A DNA stretch of 64,000 bases, taken from the NCBI GenBank assembly GCA_930367215.1, contig OV884059.1, forward strand, positions 53,166,957-53,230,956, given 5' to 3'. The translations under genes and the position numbers were made by a program. This document shows positions 20,990 through 32,672 of this stretch, one piece after another. This DNA is from Pollenia angustigena. Lineage: Eukaryota; Arthropoda; Insecta; Diptera; Polleniidae. A model generated the notes under the pieces. That model saw only the letters and a program-made list of their open reading frames with translations. It made no database searches and was not told the DNA's origin. Position 1 is the stretch's first letter. Each line of letters starts with the position of its first letter.

Positions 20990-23900
20990 TTATTTCGCTA
21001 TTCTTAATCTATCTTTATGTAACGTTTTGTCTTTCTTTAAACATTCATCATAAATAGTAACATTTACTCCATCTATGTGTTTCACAATGTATGGACCATC
21101 GTATATATTTTTAAATTTGTCATATGGTTCTTTTTTTACGAAAACTTTATCATTAATATTTAAATTTAATTTATTTGCTTTCTTGTCATACAATTCCTTG
21201 TTTCATTTCTTATGTTTCTCTATAAGTGTTTTTATAATACTGTGAGACTTTTGTAAACGATGTTTTACTTCTTTGCTGTAATTTTCAGCATTATATATGG
21301 GATCAATCTTCTCTAAATTTAAATCGTTTGGCATAACTGCATTTTTACCAAACACTAACTCGTAAGGTGTGTACTTGTTATCGAATACTGAACTTGAAGT
21401 TGTATTATGAAAAAATGTGAAATACTTTAAATATGTATCCCAATCAGAAATATTACCACTAATATACGACCTTAAATATTCATTGAAAACGCGATGGTTT
21501 CTTTCCACCGTCCCTACTGTTTGATGATGGTAGGCTGTTGAAAAATTTATTCCAATCTTCAAGAGGTTACACAATTGGACAAATATTTCATTTTTAAATT
21601 CGGTTCCTAGGTCTGATTTTATCGTTTTCATTCTCCCATAAATTAAAATAAAGTTTTCAAATATTGCCTGAGCTATTGTCCGCGCACTCTTATCAAGGAC
21701 TGGTATACTAACAAGGTATTTTGTGAAATAACAAATTAAGGTTACAGCATATTTGTTTTCATACTTCGAAATAGGTAGTGGACCGATTGTGTCCAGAACT
21801 ACAACGTCAAACGGGTTCACAGGTATTGGTGTTAATGTAAGTTGTTCTCTTGTTCCTATTTTTACCTTATTTAACTTACATTCCTTACAGTCCCTAACAA
21901 ATGAAGCAATATCCCTCGTCATATTTTTCCAATAGTACTTTGTTCTAAGTTTCGCATACAATCGTTTTCGCCCGCAATGTCCACCTACAATTCTATCGTA
22001 GTGATAAATTTCCAAAATTCTCTTTCTCTCCTCCTTATCATCTATAATTTCAATTGGATCAACCAACATTATTTCAAGTGTTGTTAATATTTTATTTCCC
22101 TGGTCTTTTAGCATTTTAATAGTGTATATAGAAAAAATGGAATCATCCTTTGGCCATTCTGCCCTATATATGTTGTTATTGTTGGCTTCCCTTTGCAGCC
22201 TCAAAAGCATCACGTCTAAACTTGATGTTTCGTTAACAATATTCACATTTGCAACACATTTAAATTTATTGTACATTTTTATATCAATGTTTGTTAGTTT
22301 CTGATTTCTATAAAAAATTTCTGACTTTATTTTTGCTACTTTATTATCGAATTCACGTGAAAATTTGTCATACACCTTTAAATTAACAACGTTATTATCT
22401 AGTATAGGAGTTTCTTTTATATTGGGTTTCCTTGACATCGCACGAGTTGTCACTGCTAAAATGTTTTTATCCGTATTATCTCTCAACTCGTTAATTGAGA
22501 TACGTGATAAAGCATCTGCCCCAACATTATTTTTACCCTTAATGTATTGTATCGAAAAGTTGTACTCCGAGAGTTTGAGTCGAATATTTGTTAGCTTGGA
22601 CGATGGATCCTTCATATTAAACAAATAAACGAGCGGTCTATGGTCAGTTTTTACAACAAATTTTGTTCCATAAACATATGGCCTAAATTGATTAATTGCG
22701 AAGTATATTGCGAAAAGTTCTTGTTCGATAGTTGATTTCTTTTGCTCTGACCGATTAAAAGCTTTGGACGCATAATATATAGGTAAATCTTGACCATCAA
22801 AATTTTGACTAAGTATTGCTCCGCAACAAATCTTGGAAGCGTCGATTGTGATTAAAAATTCTTTCTCAAAGTCCGGATATTGTAGTATTCGCGGCGAGAC
22901 TAATTCTGATTTGATTTTCTCAAAAGAAGTTTGACACTTCTCGTCCCATATGAAATTCACCTTTCTACGTGTTATTGCATTTAATGGAGCTGCAATAGCG
23001 GCAAAATTAGGAATAAACCTCCTATAGTAGTTCGCAAAGGCAACGAAACGTTTCACAGCTTCCTTGTCAGTAGGAACCGTATATTTTTCTATTGCTTCTA
23101 TTTTACTGTTATCTGGTAAAAGTCCGGCTGAAGTGCATCTATGGCCTAAAAATGTTACTTCAGGTCTAAAAAAATTACATTTATAAGGATTTATCTTCTT
23201 TATTCTTCATATGATGTTGTTTACTACAGTCAATTACAATTATATCATCGATATAAAGGAATGCCTTATTAGGTTCAAGACCCGAAAATGCTATTGACAT
23301 CATGCGCGAAAACGAATTTGGAGCCACGTTTAACCCGAATGGTAAAACTTTCCAGCGAAATGCTCCCTGATCTGTGTTGAATGATGTCAAATCTCTTGAA
23401 TTTTCATGAAGTGGAATCTGATGAAAACCAGAAAATAAATCTTAGATCGAAAAATGTTTGGCTCTGCCGAGATTATCAAGAATATCGTCGATCCTTGGCA
23501 AGGGAAATTTATCGGCGATTAATTTTTTATTAATTGCTCTGTAATCAACACACATGCGATACGTTTTGCTTTCATTTGGGCTCTTCTTCGGAACCAATAT
23601 TAATGGACTATTATAATTTGATGTGCTTGGTTCTATTAAGTCATTATCGAGTAAGGTTTTAACTTGACGTTTTATTTCACTTCTCTGAGTATATGGAAGT
23701 CGATAGTTTTTAATATAAACTGGTTCCCTATCATTTAGTCTTAGCGTTTGCTCATAGAAATTATTTATTGTCATCTTATCATCCTTTAACGTAAAAATAT
23801 CCGCGTATTTTATGCATAAAGTAATTAACTCCTCTCTAATGTAACTTGGCATCTTATCTTTCAAAACAGTTTCCAGATTTTTAACACGTTCATTGCACGC

Positions 23901-24594
23901 AAACGTTTCGTTTATTGAATAAACAAAGAATTGAGAAAGTTTTTCAGTTTTCACATTATAATTATGCACAAATTTTTTTTTCATTTGTTGTATTTAATAT
24001 ACGTAAGACGGGATTGTGTGAATTCACAATACACTTGCTTATAAGTAAGCCCTCACAAATTTCCTGACAGTCTATAAAAACTGGTTCAGTCGCATTTTCT
24101 ATACGAAATTCCCTAAATACTTCGCATCTTGGTGGAACGAAAAACGAATTTTTACTGGTGCCATGGAAAATTGGGATAATTACGGTTTTCCCTGTACGAG
24201 GAACATAAAAAGAAACTGTCATTGAGCTATAATCGATTTTGCATTTATTGACCTTCAAAAAATGCTTTCCTAAAATTCCATCTGAAGGTATATTAAAATT
24301 ATCAGACACGATATGAAAAACTTGAGGTATTACGTTATTAGAAACTATTAATTTTGTGTTTATTGTACCTAACGATTTTGTAACATTGGTTGTTATACCA
24401 ACAATGTTGACAGTCTGTTGCTCATTTATTTCCAAATTACTCCTCAAACAAGAAACTTTTAGAATTGATATGTCAGCTTGTGAATCAACTAAAAATGAAC
24501 TGGTCCTATACGATGCAAAACAATCCAAATTTACGAAGTCAGAGTAATTTAAATTAAAACTATAAACTGATTTGATAATATTTTCCCCGATCAA
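20990..24594 (-). pseudogene. pol: pol of mdg1-like element (PR-RT-RNase H-IN)
   Basis: It follows gag in another frame. Protease 24594-23962 has FLVDSQADISILK, where the usual D-T/S-G-A glycine is Gln, and GILGKHFL. RT 23984-23442 has LILVPKKSPNES, YRMCVDYRAINKK and GRAKHFSI, then a stop. Motifs LPFGLNVAPNSFSRM and FLYIDDIIV are in a separate frame (23390-23181), and the next stretch is again shifted. From 23056, RNase H shows ITIDASKICCGAILSQ and VVKTDHRPLVYLF. Integrase shows GGHCGRKRL, VLDTIGPL, SDLGTEF and HHQTVGTVERNHRV. The last frame (21193-20990) ends with a GPY-type module (YDGPYIVKHI). RT cannot be made whole. Confidence 0.85.
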
Positions 24595-25558
24595 ATCTGG
24601 TCTTCTTCCTCCCTCAACATTCCCTGCTGAGGGACTTCAATGTTTAAAGTCAGCACTGAAGCACCCTGACCTCGAAAACTGCCCCTTGGTCTATAATTCG
24701 AATTACCGTTATCACTATTTCGACCGTCATCATTGTTGTGTCTACCATGATTGCTACTTCTACAATTAACAGTGTTGTTATTCCTGTCATTATTATTATC
24801 ATAATTTCTACCACGATTATAGTAAGTTCTACCACGATTATTATAATTTCCACCCCGAAAGCCATTATAACTGCTATTATCACGATAGCTACCACGTGGA
24901 TTACTCCCGTAACCATTGTCCCAAGCAACAGACATAAAACCTGGCCTATTTCTATTAGAACATCCACGAAACGAACTATTATAACCCATTTTCAAAACCT
25001 GATGGTCCTTTTCAGTGGTTGATTCTTCCACTATCAACTTCGCAACCACATCCTTAGGTTCTTTAAAAACCGTAGATGCCAAAATTGCCTTCACCATATC
25101 AGACCTTGCGTTTTTCCTACACAGAGTAACTGTCTGATCTAAAACCATTTCCTGGGCCTTATCCTTTGATATCCCCTCTATTACAAGCGAACGTTGAAGA
25201 GCATCTGCCAAATCCTCCACATCTTTCGAAAACTCCGCATAGTTGTTGTTTTTAATACGTAAATCAGCAATCTTCCCTGCTACAATTTTAGAACTATCAG
25301 GTTTGATTTTACATTTGAGAGTCTCCTTAATCTGTTCTACACTTGTGATTTGCTCCGGCAAAACCTCTCTTGCCTTTCCATCTAGTTTCGACCTAATAAA
25401 CGATATTAAGCAATTTGTCAAATTGGGCGAAGTTAGTTCTTCAATTAAACTGATTTTATCAAAATGAATTTAAACTGAGAGGATTTCCATCAAAATTCTC
25501 CCTTATAATATTGGAACATGTTGAAATAAATTTTGTCTTCTCCTCTATAGAAGCCATT
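24591..25558 (-). pseudogene. gag: gag of mdg1-like element
   Basis: Likely start MASIEEKTKFISTC near 25558. A frame break near 25470 follows PLSLNSF, and the long frame from 25421 runs to 24591. It encodes a capsid-like helical region (NCLISFIRSKLDGKAREVL, NNNYAEFSKDVEDLADALQ). The tail is strongly Asn/Gly/Arg-rich without a CCHC knuckle, as in 412/mdg1 Gag. The last codons overlap the pol frame by four bases. Apart from one frameshift it is well preserved. Confidence 0.8.
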
Positions 25559-27550
25559 TCCGAATTTCCCGCAATGCCAAAATTTTCGGTTTCAATCCCA
25601 AGAATATTTCCCCCTATATTTGTGTCCGTATCCTTTTATAATTTCCTAATATAGTCTTCACCCTTTTCACTCTCGATCTCCGAACCCGAATCTGTCATAA
25701 TCCCCTCTTGTACCAGTTCGAACAAATACACACCATATGGCACTTTTATCTTGCATTCTAGCTTACAAAAACATCTCACTAGTATTTCCCTACAATGTGA
25801 AATTTTATGATGGACTTTTGTTTTTATATGACAAGATAATTGTTCATTATGTGGCTCTGTATACAACAAAATACTATTAAATACAAATTTATGTATTCAT
25901 TAATTTTATTTCGATTACCCGAAATTGGACGACTTTGTAAAATTCTTTTTTTTATTTTATAAAAATCTGAAATTAATTTATCAAATGTTTCTACTTTAAA
26001 ATCAAATGTTATAGACATTTATTAGTTATTATTTAGTTTCATTCTTAGTTAAACCATTAGTCATACCACAGAAAACAAACACGGTTCTTTGAAACTCATT
26101 ACCAAAAATTTTCTGACTCCAATTTAATCAACATATTTTGTCTAAGATTATTTCATGTGGCATAGCTAAATGGTTGCACTATATTTGTTTTGTTTAAATA
26201 GAAAAAGTAATCTACGTTTATGTTTTGTTTCTCTGTACATATTTCCAAAACAAAGAGAACAAATAATTATTTAGCCTTAGCCTTTTACTTGTTAAGAGAA
26301 AATTCACCAGTAAATTCCCTTAGTTCAAGAAAAAAATTTTTCCGTTTTGATCTCTTTATTTCACGTTCTTCTTTTTTTTAAATGCACTCTTTTTTCCTAC
26401 GGACATAAATGCACGATCAAATTCTATTGTTTCTGTTAACACGAAGACGTTTAAATGTATATAAATGCATACAACTATAAATATAGATCATATAATTAAA
26501 TAAAATTTAAATACAATACTTGACTATTTCTGCAATGTTGTCTTCTTTCTTTAAATACAATACTTGACTATTTCTGCATGTTGTCTTCTTTCTCACCGCC
26601 TTTGATCGTCCCACAAGCTTCCTATTTTCTTTTGTTGCTTCTCCCTTCTGCGAATTTTGTTTTTGGTTAAGCTTATTTTCTCACGGTGTTAGTTACTCGC
26701 TGGTTTTACTCCTTTTAATTGCATTGGTTGATTGGGGGTTTCTCTACTTTTATTGTTCGCTTTGAGCGTTTCCAGTATCTCTTTTGTTATAAAGTAGCGG
26801 TTTTATTATGAATTTTTTTTGTTGCTACTGCATTTTGTATTTTGTTTGTTAAAATTCCAACAATACATTTTGAGTTTTGAGTTAAAATAATGTAATTTTA
26901 TTCTCTTTTCCCATTTTAACGGTTTTCCACTGTTATATATTTAATATATTTTTTCAAGCAATTATACATGAAATTCGTGTAACGGTTTATATTTCGACTT
27001 TACGAATTTTGATAGTTTGTGGATGTTTTGTGTTTTTAGTACTAAGATTTAGATTAGCTAGTACTTATAACAAAATAAGGTTTTTTTTTTGTGAAGGTAG
27101 CATCACTTTTCCTCTTTACAAATTTTACAAATCAATATATTTTCTTTTATCTTTGCCGCTGCTATTAAATATTAAATTTGTTTTCCCCCCGTTAAACATT
27201 TTTATAATTTCAAACAAGTTCAAATAAAAATGTGTTTTTGTTGTTTTTTTTACGTTCTAGAAACTTCGCACTTAAAACTTCTAACCACTGTTCTATCTAA
27301 TTTTGCCGCAATGTTTCCCTTTCACTCAACGAAAATCACACTATTTTTTTTTGACCAAATTAAGCCGACTCAATGTGATTTAACTGTTTTTTCCCGTTTT
27401 TGCAAAAAAAGACATAATCACACCACTTTTATTTTAGAAATATTTCATTTTTGCCTCCGGTATTTTTTTGAACGTTTTTACTAAGTGTGCTTTTTTTAAG
27501 TTTTTTCTTTTAAATTAACATGTCACTGTTTTTTTCCTTCCTGATCAAAA
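25559..27550 (-). other. Long 5' leader of mdg1-like element
   Basis: About 2 kb between the primer site and gag. Minus-strand frames at 26018-25824 (MSITFDFKVETFDKLISDFY) and 25869-25636 may be remnants of a leader ORF or an extended Gag start, but no domain is recognised. A ~46-bp tandem duplication (ACAATACTTGACTATTTCTG) lies at 26505-26595. Long leaders with small ORFs are usual in this group. Confidence 0.6.
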
Positions 27551-27566
27551 TATATCACGGTCGCCA
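27551..27566 (-). other. Primer binding site (tRNA-Arg type)
   Basis: TGGCGACCGTGATATA on the minus strand directly abuts the 5' LTR. Confidence 0.8.
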
Positions 27567-27719
27567 TGTAGTGGATGGTGGTCGCGAGAATAAAAAGACA
27601 TGTTGATCGTTTTGAGATTTACCGCAGACTGACTGTTCTGTCCCTTTATTAATCCTTAAATAGCTTAATATAAAACTACATTACTACAAACTACAGTGGG
27701 TGACGTAAGTTTCCTTACA
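27567..27719 (-). repeat. 5' LTR of mdg1-like element
   Basis: 153 bp, with one substitution relative to the 3' LTR (GTCCC versus GCCCC). Confidence 0.9.
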
Positions 27720-27723
27720 GTTG

Positions 27724-28040
27724 TATTGTAATTATGATAATAATTGATTTTAAATAATATTTTTGTTTTTGTGAATTAAGTGAAAATTACAAAAAAAATA
27801 AACATATAAATTATTAAAACAACAAAACTCACCACTTAATTAATTACGAAGACCGCAGGCCTGTTGTATTGAAAAAAATTTCGAACTGATGAATCTAGGT
27901 TAATTTCCACTTGGTGATGTTGTGTATAAATGGAGTCTTATTTGTTTTTACATACATAGGTAATTAATTATTCACATATATAGAAAAAGGAAAATGAAAA
28001 TTAAAGCTTAATTAATTAATTGTTTCTTTTTTTATATATA
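27724..28040. other. Unassigned AT-rich stretch
   Basis: No ORF or motif recognised between the mdg1-like element and the next Helitron. Confidence 0.5.
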
Positions 28041-29405
28041 CTAGCTTAATCCGGTGCGCTTCGCTACACTGCTTTAACCACTTCTTCAGTTGAGAGATAT
28101 TCAATATATGCATCCTATGGAAGGTTTTTCCCCCTGCGCCTTCCCGCTTTATTTTTATTTTCAAAAGTGTAGTATACCATAGGAGTGACTTCACTAAATT
28201 TGAACATTCTTACTATAACAGTTCTTAAGATATGCGATATAAAACATTGGCGTCCTATGGGGGGTAACATTTCCCGGCTGCTATTTTATTTCAATTTTGG
28301 GGTTCAGAAGATCATACTACAAAAAGTTCAACAAAATGAGTGCAGCGGCTCTAAAATATATTTCTATCTATGAGGGGTACTGCTCCTCCTCTGTCTACCC
28401 CGCCCCGCTCTCCCTTTAATAGTTCTTCATTTGAGCTATATTTAATATATGCATCCTAAGGGAGGTATTTTCGCCCTGCGCCTTCCCGCTTTATTTTTAT
28501 TTTCAATAGTGTAGTATACCATAAGAGTGACTCCTACAAAGTTTGAACATTCTCCCTATAGCAGTTCTTAAGATATGCGATATTAAACATTGGCGTCCTA
28601 TGGTGGGTACCACTTCCCCCGCTGCTATTTTATTTGAAGTTTTGGGCTCAGAATATCCTACTACCAAAAGTTCAACAAAATGCGTGCAGCGGCTCTTAAT
28701 TATATTTCTAGCTATGAGGGTTACTGCTACTCCTCTGTCAACCCCGCCCATTTTTATATTGATATTTATAGTTTTCCATAATAGTAGCTTTAACCACGTT
28801 TGAAGACTCTCCTTTTGATAGTTCTTCAGTTGAGCTATATTTAATGTATGCATCCTAAGGGAGGTATTTCCGCCCTGCGCATGCCCGCTTTATTTTTATT
28901 TTCAGTACTAGTGTAGTATACCATAAGAGTAACTTCTACCAAGTTTGAACATTCTCACTATAACAGTTCTGCTATTCTGCTGCTATTTTGTTTCAATTTT
29001 GGGGCTCAGAAGATCCTACTACCAAAAGTTCAACAAATTGCTTGCAGCGGCTCTTATTAATATTGCTATTAATGAGGGGTACTGCTCCTCCTCTGGCTAC
29101 CTCGCCCATTTCTATATTGAAATTTATAGTTAACCATAATAGTAGCTTTAACCACGTTTGAAGACTATCCCTTTAATAGTTCTTCAGTTGAGCGAGATTT
29201 AATATACGCATCCTATGGAAGGTATTTCCCCCTGAGCCTTCCCGCTTTATTTTTATTTTCAAAAGTGTAGTATATCATAAGTGTGACTTCTACAAAGTTT
29301 GAACATTCTCACTATAACAGTTTTCAAGATATCCGATATTAAACATTGGCGTCCTATGGGGGTAACACTTCCCCCGCTGCTACTTTGTTTAAATTTTGGG
29401 GCCCA
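28041..29405 (-). mobile_element. Non-autonomous Helitron 2 (minus strand)
   Basis: The plus strand begins A|CTAG (28041), so read on the minus strand the element ends ...GCTAG|T. A hairpin GTGT/GCAC with inner GC/GC around GAA lies 12 bases before the end. The interior has four tandem copies of a 340-400-bp unit (CATCCTAWGGRAGG at 28111, 28452, 28851 and 29209). The unit includes CAGCGGCTCT, TACTGCTCCTCCTCTG and CATTGGCGTCCTATGG. No Rep/helicase ORF is present, and the 5' TC end could not be placed. Confidence 0.7.
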
Positions 29406-29408
29406 GAA

Positions 29409-30165
29409 TGGAATGGAATACTCCGATTTTACAATGGTGGAGCTGAACCAGAAATTGCAAATTCGGGGGTTATTTACATCGGGTAATAAGGCAGAGAATC
29501 CAGAATTTGAGGATGTGGCTGCAAATTCAGAAGAGACGCAAATTGGGTTGAGGAGTGTACCAGGGAAAGTGATAGGTATCACGAGATGCAAAGGAACATG
29601 TGTTCTTTAATGGAGGTTGTAGCTGCTCTGACCAAGAAGTTGATGGAATTGAGCAAAACAAAAATTTTGAAAATGACATGCAGGAAAACGCATGCATGCA
29701 AAATACGTTACTTTATACAGCGCCAACGACTGGTGTGTATGGACGAACACATACAAGTATAACGACAACAAGTGTAACAACAACATCTAGACAGCCGTTG
29801 ACAACGATGTCGAGTGTTTCTCATTAGCCTGTGAATGTAGTTGTGACGTCGCAAAATAAACTACCGGCAACAACTCTGCACGAGCATGCTCAACAATATC
29901 CGTTAAATACAGCGACGGCAGAGGACAGAATGGCAAGAAACGTATATATGCCGTCTCGTAATGATAACAACCTCTAGTCCAGTTGACGTTGCAAGTGTAA
30001 GAGAGCAAGTGGTGGCAAATCATAGTATTAACGATATAATTAAAATGTTGCCAGAATTTGACGTTTGTAAGGGTATGATAAACTCTGTAAATTTTGTGGA
30101 AGGTAGTAGTAGGTTTGTAGGGATTCGCCCCCACTTTTTTCATACAAAGTTGGGAGCAAGCCATT
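29409..30165 (+). pseudogene. gag-like remnant with SAP-like motif
   Basis: The frame from 29409 reads MEYSDFTMVELNQKLQIRGL followed by FTSGNKAE. This fits a SAP-type helix-extended-helix (V-x-x-L-x-x-x-L...RGL...GNKAEL) found at the start of some retroelement Gags. After several frame breaks, a later plus-strand frame (29961-30165) has INDIIKMLPEFDV, like the PEF capsid start. The frames are short and shifted, so this is a relic of an LTR element not otherwise seen here. Assignment rests on two short motifs. Confidence 0.45.
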
Positions 30166-30172
30166 AGGGAAG

Positions 30173-30300
30173 TTCACAGTTTATAGTTGGATACATGTCA
30201 TTAGAGGTGTTCACAGTTTGTAGCTGGATACATGTCATTAGAGGTGTTCACAGTTTGTAATTGGATACATATCAATAGGGGTGTTCACAGTTTGTGATTT
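30173..30300 (+). repeat. 37-bp tandem repeat
   Basis: TTCACAGTTT recurs at 30173, 30210, 30247 and 30284, exactly 37 bp apart. The unit contains GGATACATGTCATTAGAGG. There are three full copies and part of a fourth. Confidence 0.9.
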
Positions 30301-32237
30301 TATTTTCACCCTACAGTCGGTTGGTTTACTTAATAAGATATTCGTAAGGTTCGCAGCATTGGAGAGATAATATTTTGTATATATATTATATATATATTTT
30401 TAAACCCTTTACAAAGTTTTGTTAATAAATGGTTAACATTATCAATTGATTTTCATAGTTAAATTACCATTCATATACATCTAACCTTAAGTTGAGCCCT
30501 CACAATCGATATTCCAAATCTTTACATATTGCATACTCTTCCACAACAATAATTCTCTTTTTACATTATATATTTAAAAATTAATATATAACATAAACTT
30601 AAAGTCGCTAAATAATTAATCTGATACATGTTCAATTTTTTTCTTTGATTTATGTATATGTGTTGATAAAAATTTCATTCTTAAAGACATTATATCATTT
30701 GTTTATACATATTAACGAACTCGTGGTGTTTGTTTAATATATCTTTAATTTGATACTCTACAATATCATTTCAATGAAGAATTTTTCTTTTGTTTAATAC
30801 TCTACAATATCAGTTTAGTGAAAAAATTTAGTTCAATCTAGGCTTAAGACTCGAACGTTGTTCGAAGTTTGTTTTTGTTTTTAATGTTATTTTCTATGCG
30901 AACGATGACGTTCGAAATCCATGAACAGGCTGTTAGTAAAAGTTTATATATGGTATAAACTTGAAGTTGACTATACCATTAGAATTAAATAATATTGAAA
31001 AAATAAAATCATATAACAAAATCAATAAAGATGTTTTAAAAAAGAGGATAACATAGGGTTTTTGAATACTTGATAAGGAAAAACCTAATATATATGCTTA
31101 TAATTTATCATTATAACCACTTTATATTTTTTTTCTAGTTTAATAACCATACCATATATCATAAACCCATTCCATAACAACCCATAGAATATTATACAAT
31201 ATCAATTATATAATTAAAAACCACAAAAAAAATCACCAACTATTCTTATTTATATAATTCACTTTTTATATTAAATATTAAAAAATTAATGTATAACATA
31301 AACTTAAAGTCGCTTATGCCAACTAAATAATTAATCTGATACATTTTCAACTTTTTTCTTTGATTTATGTATGTGTGTTGCTAAAAATTTCATTTGTTTA
31401 TATTCACTAACTCGTAGTGTTTGTTTAATATATCGTATTACATTTCTTCAAAAATTAAAATTATACAAACTGGATATTTATAATTATGTATAATCAATTA
31501 AGCCAACAATTGTTTATAAGTATATATATATATGTATGTATGTAATGCGCAATTAGCATTATTTTTTAAAGTTTTTTTTGTTTTGTTGTTACTTAATTTT
31601 AAGATTTCACATTATGATGAAATTCTTATAACCTTTAATATTAATCCTTATCTACAACAACTTAACATATACATTAATAAAGATGACTCAACTAACCAAA
31701 CCAAACAAAACCAAACCAAACATGTTTGGTTTTCCAAAATTCTTTTTAATAAGCATTTTCTAAAAGTATTTGTAGATAGTTTTACTGCTACTCAATGTTT
31801 ATAATTTTTAACGTTTTTTTTTCTAGTTTGATACTCTATAATATCATTTTAATGAAGAATTTAGTTCAATCTATTCTGATAATATACATTTATACCTTTT
31901 AAATGTTAATACAATAAAATGTATATTTTAATAATCATAGTACATGATTTATTAAATGTTTTGATAACACTTAGTAAAAGTTTATATATAGTATAAATTT
32001 GAAGGCGACTATACCATTAGAATATAAAATGTTTTTGAAAAAATTAAATTATATTATAAAATCAATAAAGATTGTCTAAACAAATTGAATAACATAGGGT
32101 TTTTGAATACATAATTATACAATACCTATTATAAATAATTATCTGTTAAGAATTTAAAGATGATTAATTTTTATTATTATTATCACTTTATATTTTTACG
32201 GTTCTTATTTCAGCTATAGTTATTAAACACTTATTGT
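30301..32237. other. AT-rich region made of two diverged direct copies
   Basis: No gene. Blocks at 30555-31075 recur in the same order at about 31265-32110. The first block includes AACATAAACTTAAAGTCGCT and AATTAATCTGATACAT, the second ACTATACCATTAGAAT and ATAACATAGGGTTTTTGAAT. This is an old segmental or TE duplication of unknown family. Pieces also recur to the right of the Harbinger element (36290-36530). Confidence 0.65.
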
Positions 32238-32672
32238 TTTATAAACCATTAATAAAAATTCTGATTTATAAACGCTTAATAGGAGTGGATTAACAATTAA
32301 ACGTTTTTATTACTTTTGCCTTTTTATGTTGGCAACAACATGTTACTTTAATTGTCATTTTTGTTTAGTGATGCATACAACGAACAACCGATTATCTAGG
32401 TAGTGTGTTAACAGCTAAAAAAAAAATTTATTTTTGTGTGTTACAATATTTTAAAATAACTTAAAAAATAGCTGAAACTCTTTTTATTACCATTTAAAAA
32501 TAAAAAAATGTAAGAAGTTGTAAAATATTACATTTAAACACGTTTTTACCCCGCCGACTGCAACAGGTAGTCAAATACCAACTTTGTTGTATGTCGTTGC
32601 TTTTGCATCACTATTTTCTTTTGTTTAATTTTGATTTATTTCAATAGTAAACGTAAACAAAAAAGTGCAATC

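Larger units (their letters stand above)
20264..27719 (-). mobile_element. mdg1/412-like Ty3 LTR retrotransposon
   Basis: 153-bp LTRs (20264-20416 and 27567-27719), TGTAGTGG...CCTTACA, are flanked by GTTG duplications (20260-20263 and 27720-27723). One difference is seen between the LTRs. The minus-strand primer site TGGCGACCGTGATATA (27551-27566) is the tRNA-Arg type of the mdg1/412 group. A purine tract (CCTAGGAAGGGAGG on the minus strand) adjoins the 3' LTR at 20417. It has a long leader, gag, and pol with several frame breaks. There is no envelope gene. Confidence 0.92.

Noticed and set aside
24650..25022. Ile/Thr-rich ORFs on both strands
   Set aside because: They are alternate-frame readings of the Asn/Arg-rich Gag tail repeats.
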